Under the pieces are notes generated by a model. The model did no database searches and was not told the origin of the DNA. It saw only the letters and a program-made list of their open reading frames with translations. Both the position numbers and the translations under genes were made by a program. A stretch of DNA of 64,000 nucleotides from CALDSL01 sp039810245. Lineage in GTDB: Bacteria; Chloroflexota; Anaerolineae; Anaerolineales; Anaerolineaceae. Positions 61,774 through 64,000 of the stretch are shown here, piece after piece. How positions within the stretch are numbered: position 1 is the stretch's first letter; every line of letters begins with the position of its first letter. Where the stretch lies: positions 124,001-188,000 of the forward strand of contig JBDHWQ010000002.1 of assembly GCA_039810245.1 (NCBI GenBank), written 5' to 3'.

Positions 61774-64000
61774 ATGGCACGCCGGCCGTTGCCCTCATCC
61801 CAAAGCACCCACAACGCGGAACGATTGCAAAGCATGCTGCATAACAATATCCCCCTGGCGGGCGGATGGTTGCGCACGCGCTCGGCGCTGATGTTGATTG
61901 AATTATCGCGTAGCGGTGACCGAATGGCTACGCGCATCCTGGCAAAAGCGGTGGACAGCCACAATGAAGGCACTATCCGGGGCATGGCTCGCCGCCACCT
62001 TTCGTCGGAGTTGCCTCAGGCGGCGCTGAACGCCGCCTGGCAGGTATGGTATGAAGACCGCGGCAAAAACCTGAGCAAAGTGCTGCTCAGCCAGGAACGC
62101 CCGGCCACCAGCCCGCCGCAGGTGCGGCTGATGAGCGCCCTGGCGCTCAACCTGGAAGACGTGGTGCAGGGCATGGGCGCTGAGCTGGTCCCGGCGCTGT
62201 ATGCTGCCAGCCAGGACCGTGATGCCACTATCGCCAGCCGGGCACGGTTCGCGCTGGCGCAGTTGAAAACGCCTAATGCCATCAGTACACTGTGCCGGTT
62301 ATGGGAGAAAGTGCGCGACCCGCTGCTGGAGAGTACATTGGCCCAGGCGGCTTACCAGCCTTCGGAACCGGCGGAAATCAGCGTGCTGGTGGCGCTCAAG
62401 TTTAACCGGCTCGAGCTGGTGACGCGGCGCGGCGCGGATGGCATCCCGGCGCTGCTGGTGGCATGCGCAGACAAAGACGAGGATATTCGCGCGCGGGCTT
62501 GCTTTTGCCTGGTAAATTTGCAATCTCAGCCGGCGATCAATGCGCTGTGCGCCGCGTGGCTCAAGTCGCGTGATGCGCTGCTGGAAGGCGCCATCATCCA
62601 GGCACGCTATGTGGCCGCGCAGCCTTACCGGCTGCGCATCTTTACCGCGCTCAAAGCCGGGCGCATCGATTTGCTGGCGAAATTGAAACCGGAAGGCGTG
62701 GCGGTGCTGCTGGAAGCCTGCGCGGACAACGATCATGACATCCGCACGCGAGCGGAGACGGCACTGCGCGCGCTGGAAACGAGCGAGGCCAGGGAAGCCC
62801 TGTGCACCGCGGTGATGGATCAGGAACATGCGCTAGCGCGGAGCATCTGCCTGGAGTGCAGTTACCTGCCCGAAGCACCGGAGCGGCGCGCGCTGTTCCT
62901 GTTCCTCACCGAGCAGTGGGACGCCTATGAACGGCTGGATTTTGACCAGCGACTGCTAAACGCCGTGTACGAAACCAGCAGCGCGGAGCTACGCCAGCGC
63001 GTGCTGCGGCGCGTGCAGCAGGCAGGGCGCACCAGTTTCCTCAACATCGTCACCAACGTGGACGACCGGGCGCGCGCAGGACGCATGAGCAGCATCGAGG
63101 CACAACTGCTGGCACGTGTTCTGGCCGGCAACGCCGAATGGCAGCGCCTGTGGGTGCTGGCGCAATCGTTGGCGCTAGCGCAAAGTGTGGAAATCGTGCG
63201 GCGGCTGGAGCGTGAAGGCTGGCAGCCGGCGGATGCGCTGGAATGCGAGACATTCAGCACCCTGGCACGGCTGGCACACGCCGAGATGCTCACCACCGGT
63301 AACGAACTGCACGAAGCCCTACCCATGGGGATGCAGCGCGCGGTGCTGCGCGTGCACGGGCGGGTAAATGCCACTGCCTTTGCGCCTGACCGGCCGCAAC
63401 TGGCAATTGGCAGCGGCGGGCGGCGCGTCGCATTGTGGAACTACCACACCGGGAGCATGGAACGACTATGGAAAGATTTCTCCCACTCCATCGGTGAAGT
63501 CGATTTTACACCAGCGGGGCAGCTATTATGCGCCGAGCGTTCCACCCTGCAGGAACCCTGCGCCATCTACGCGCTGGGTGGCGACGCGCCTGCCGTCGTC
63601 GGGCAGCATAACGGACCGGTAACCGCTCTCTTGTGCCTGGACGATGAGCAAGTGCTGAGCGCGGGACGCGATCTGCGCGCCCGGTTGTGGAACCTGACCG
63701 GGCGCAGCCTGGCGCGCGAGCGCAGGCTGGCGGACTGGCCGCGTGCAGCCTGCCTGTCACCCGACCACGAGCAGGTGCTGCTGCTGCACAGCCGGCTGGA
63801 AATGCTGGACGCGCGCACACTGGATACGCAGTTGAATATCCTTCCCCCGCGCGGTAACCACGGCAGCCGCAGCGTGCTGCGCAGCGCGGCATTCCTGTCC
63901 GACACCGACCAGGTGCTGGCAGGGCAGTTTAACGGCCAGGTGGTGCAGTATATGAGCGCCGGCAGCCGCGTGCGTGGGCGTCTGCTGGCGCAGCATGCCG
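61774..64000 (+). CDS. HEAT-repeat and WD40 protein, 3' end outside the window
   Basis: An open frame of at least 742 codons runs from ATG 61774 to the window edge without a stop, so it is truncated on the right. Roughly residues 25-520 are HEAT-like helical repeats (RARFALAQLKTPNAIS, IRARACFCLVNLQSQPAINAL, DHDIRTRAETALRALETSEAREAL). From about residue 530 the pattern changes to WD40-like blades with GRVNATAFAPDRPQLAIGS, VALWNYHTG, ARLWNLTGRS and SVLRSAAFLSD. It begins eight bases after the AAA gene and lacks its own SD, so it is coupled. Scaffold protein; the pairing with an AAA ATPase suggests a complex. Confidence 0.78.
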   Translation, partial: MARRPLPSSQSTHNAERLQSMLHNNIPLAGGWLRTRSALMLIELSRSGDRMATRILAKAVDSHNEGTIRGMARRHLSSELPQAALNAAWQVWYEDRGKNLSKVLLSQERPATSPPQVRLMSALALNLEDVVQGMGAELVPALYAASQDRDATIASRARFALAQLKTPNAISTLCRLWEKVRDPLLESTLAQAAYQPSEPAEISVLVALKFNRLELVTRRGADGIPALLVACADKDEDIRARACFCLVNLQSQPAINALCAAWLKSRDALLEGAIIQARYVAAQPYRLRIFTALKAGRIDLLAKLKPEGVAVLLEACADNDHDIRTRAETALRALETSEAREALCTAVMDQEHALARSICLECSYLPEAPERRALFLFLTEQWDAYERLDFDQRLLNAVYETSSAELRQRVLRRVQQAGRTSFLNIVTNVDDRARAGRMSSIEAQLLARVLAGNAEWQRLWVLAQSLALAQSVEIVRRLEREGWQPADALECETFSTLARLAHAEMLTTGNELHEALPMGMQRAVLRVHGRVNATAFAPDRPQLAIGSGGRRVALWNYHTGSMERLWKDFSHSIGEVDFTPAGQLLCAERSTLQEPCAIYALGGDAPAVVGQHNGPVTALLCLDDEQVLSAGRDLRARLWNLTGRSLARERRLADWPRAACLSPDHEQVLLLHSRLEMLDARTLDTQLNILPPRGNHGSRSVLRSAAFLSDTDQVLAGQFNGQVVQYMSAGSRVRGRLLAQHA

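Overview
The window is about 60% GC, densely packed and almost entirely coding, with many 1-8 base start/stop overlaps. The gene set suggests a bacterium of the Chloroflexota, most likely an Anaerolineae-like anaerobe: F420 biosynthesis, molybdenum hydroxylases with selenium-type accessory factors, an aldehyde:ferredoxin oxidoreductase, a nickel lactate racemase, a polyferredoxin and ATP-type PEP carboxykinase. That assignment is an inference from content; there is no rRNA or other direct marker. I saw no tRNA, rRNA, CRISPR array or insertion sequence.

Region 1 (155-19878, all + strand) is one long set of genes that interleaves two cofactor systems. The F420 part has an NADPH:F420 reductase (npdG), cofE, a PPOX-type F420 enzyme, cofD, cofC and an LLM-class (F420/flavin) oxidoreductase. 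The molybdenum hydroxylase part has ssnA, two hydroxylase sets of different architecture, xdhC, yqeB, a yqeC-mocA fusion and a second mocA. A CBS-domain family II pyrophosphatase sits in the middle; cofC and mocA chemistry both release pyrophosphate. SsnA, YqeB and YqeC are hallmarks of selenium-dependent molybdenum hydroxylases.

Region 2 (20034-28999) is housekeeping and repair: a class IV aminotransferase, a methyltransferase, an MrfA/MrfB-like (YprA/YprB) helicase-exonuclease pair in which the helicase carries an inserted HNH nuclease motif, an MFS carrier, a prepilin peptidase and a TtcA-like tRNA thiolase.

Region 3 (29000-36935) looks like an accessory segment. A tyrosine recombinase is followed by AT-richer genes (small membrane protein, DUF2200, a UGT-type glycosyltransferase divergent from a TetR regulator), a membrane glycosyltransferase, an SRPBCC protein, and the deleted remains of a divergent tetR/MFS pair. 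An SDR oxidoreductase closes it.

Region 4 (36972-41865, - strand) is a branched-chain amino acid ABC operon, livK-livH-livMG-livF, with a fused permease-ATPase and a 20-bp hairpin after livK. Region 5 (42163-56660) holds a DEAD RNA helicase, a PAC2 protein with a zinc-ribbon partner, a beta-propeller lipid-anchored or membrane protein, a polyferredoxin plus Tat-exported DUF362 pair, pckA, nusB, a Gls24 protein, an esterase, larA, a YedF-like DsrE protein, a metallo-beta-lactamase fold protein and a free-standing gyrase A C-terminal propeller. Region 6 (56802-64000) has two small membrane proteins, an AOR-family tungsten/molybdenum oxidoreductase, a glycine-zipper protein, and a Ycf46-like AAA ATPase followed at 8 bases by a large HEAT/WD40 protein that runs off the end of the window.
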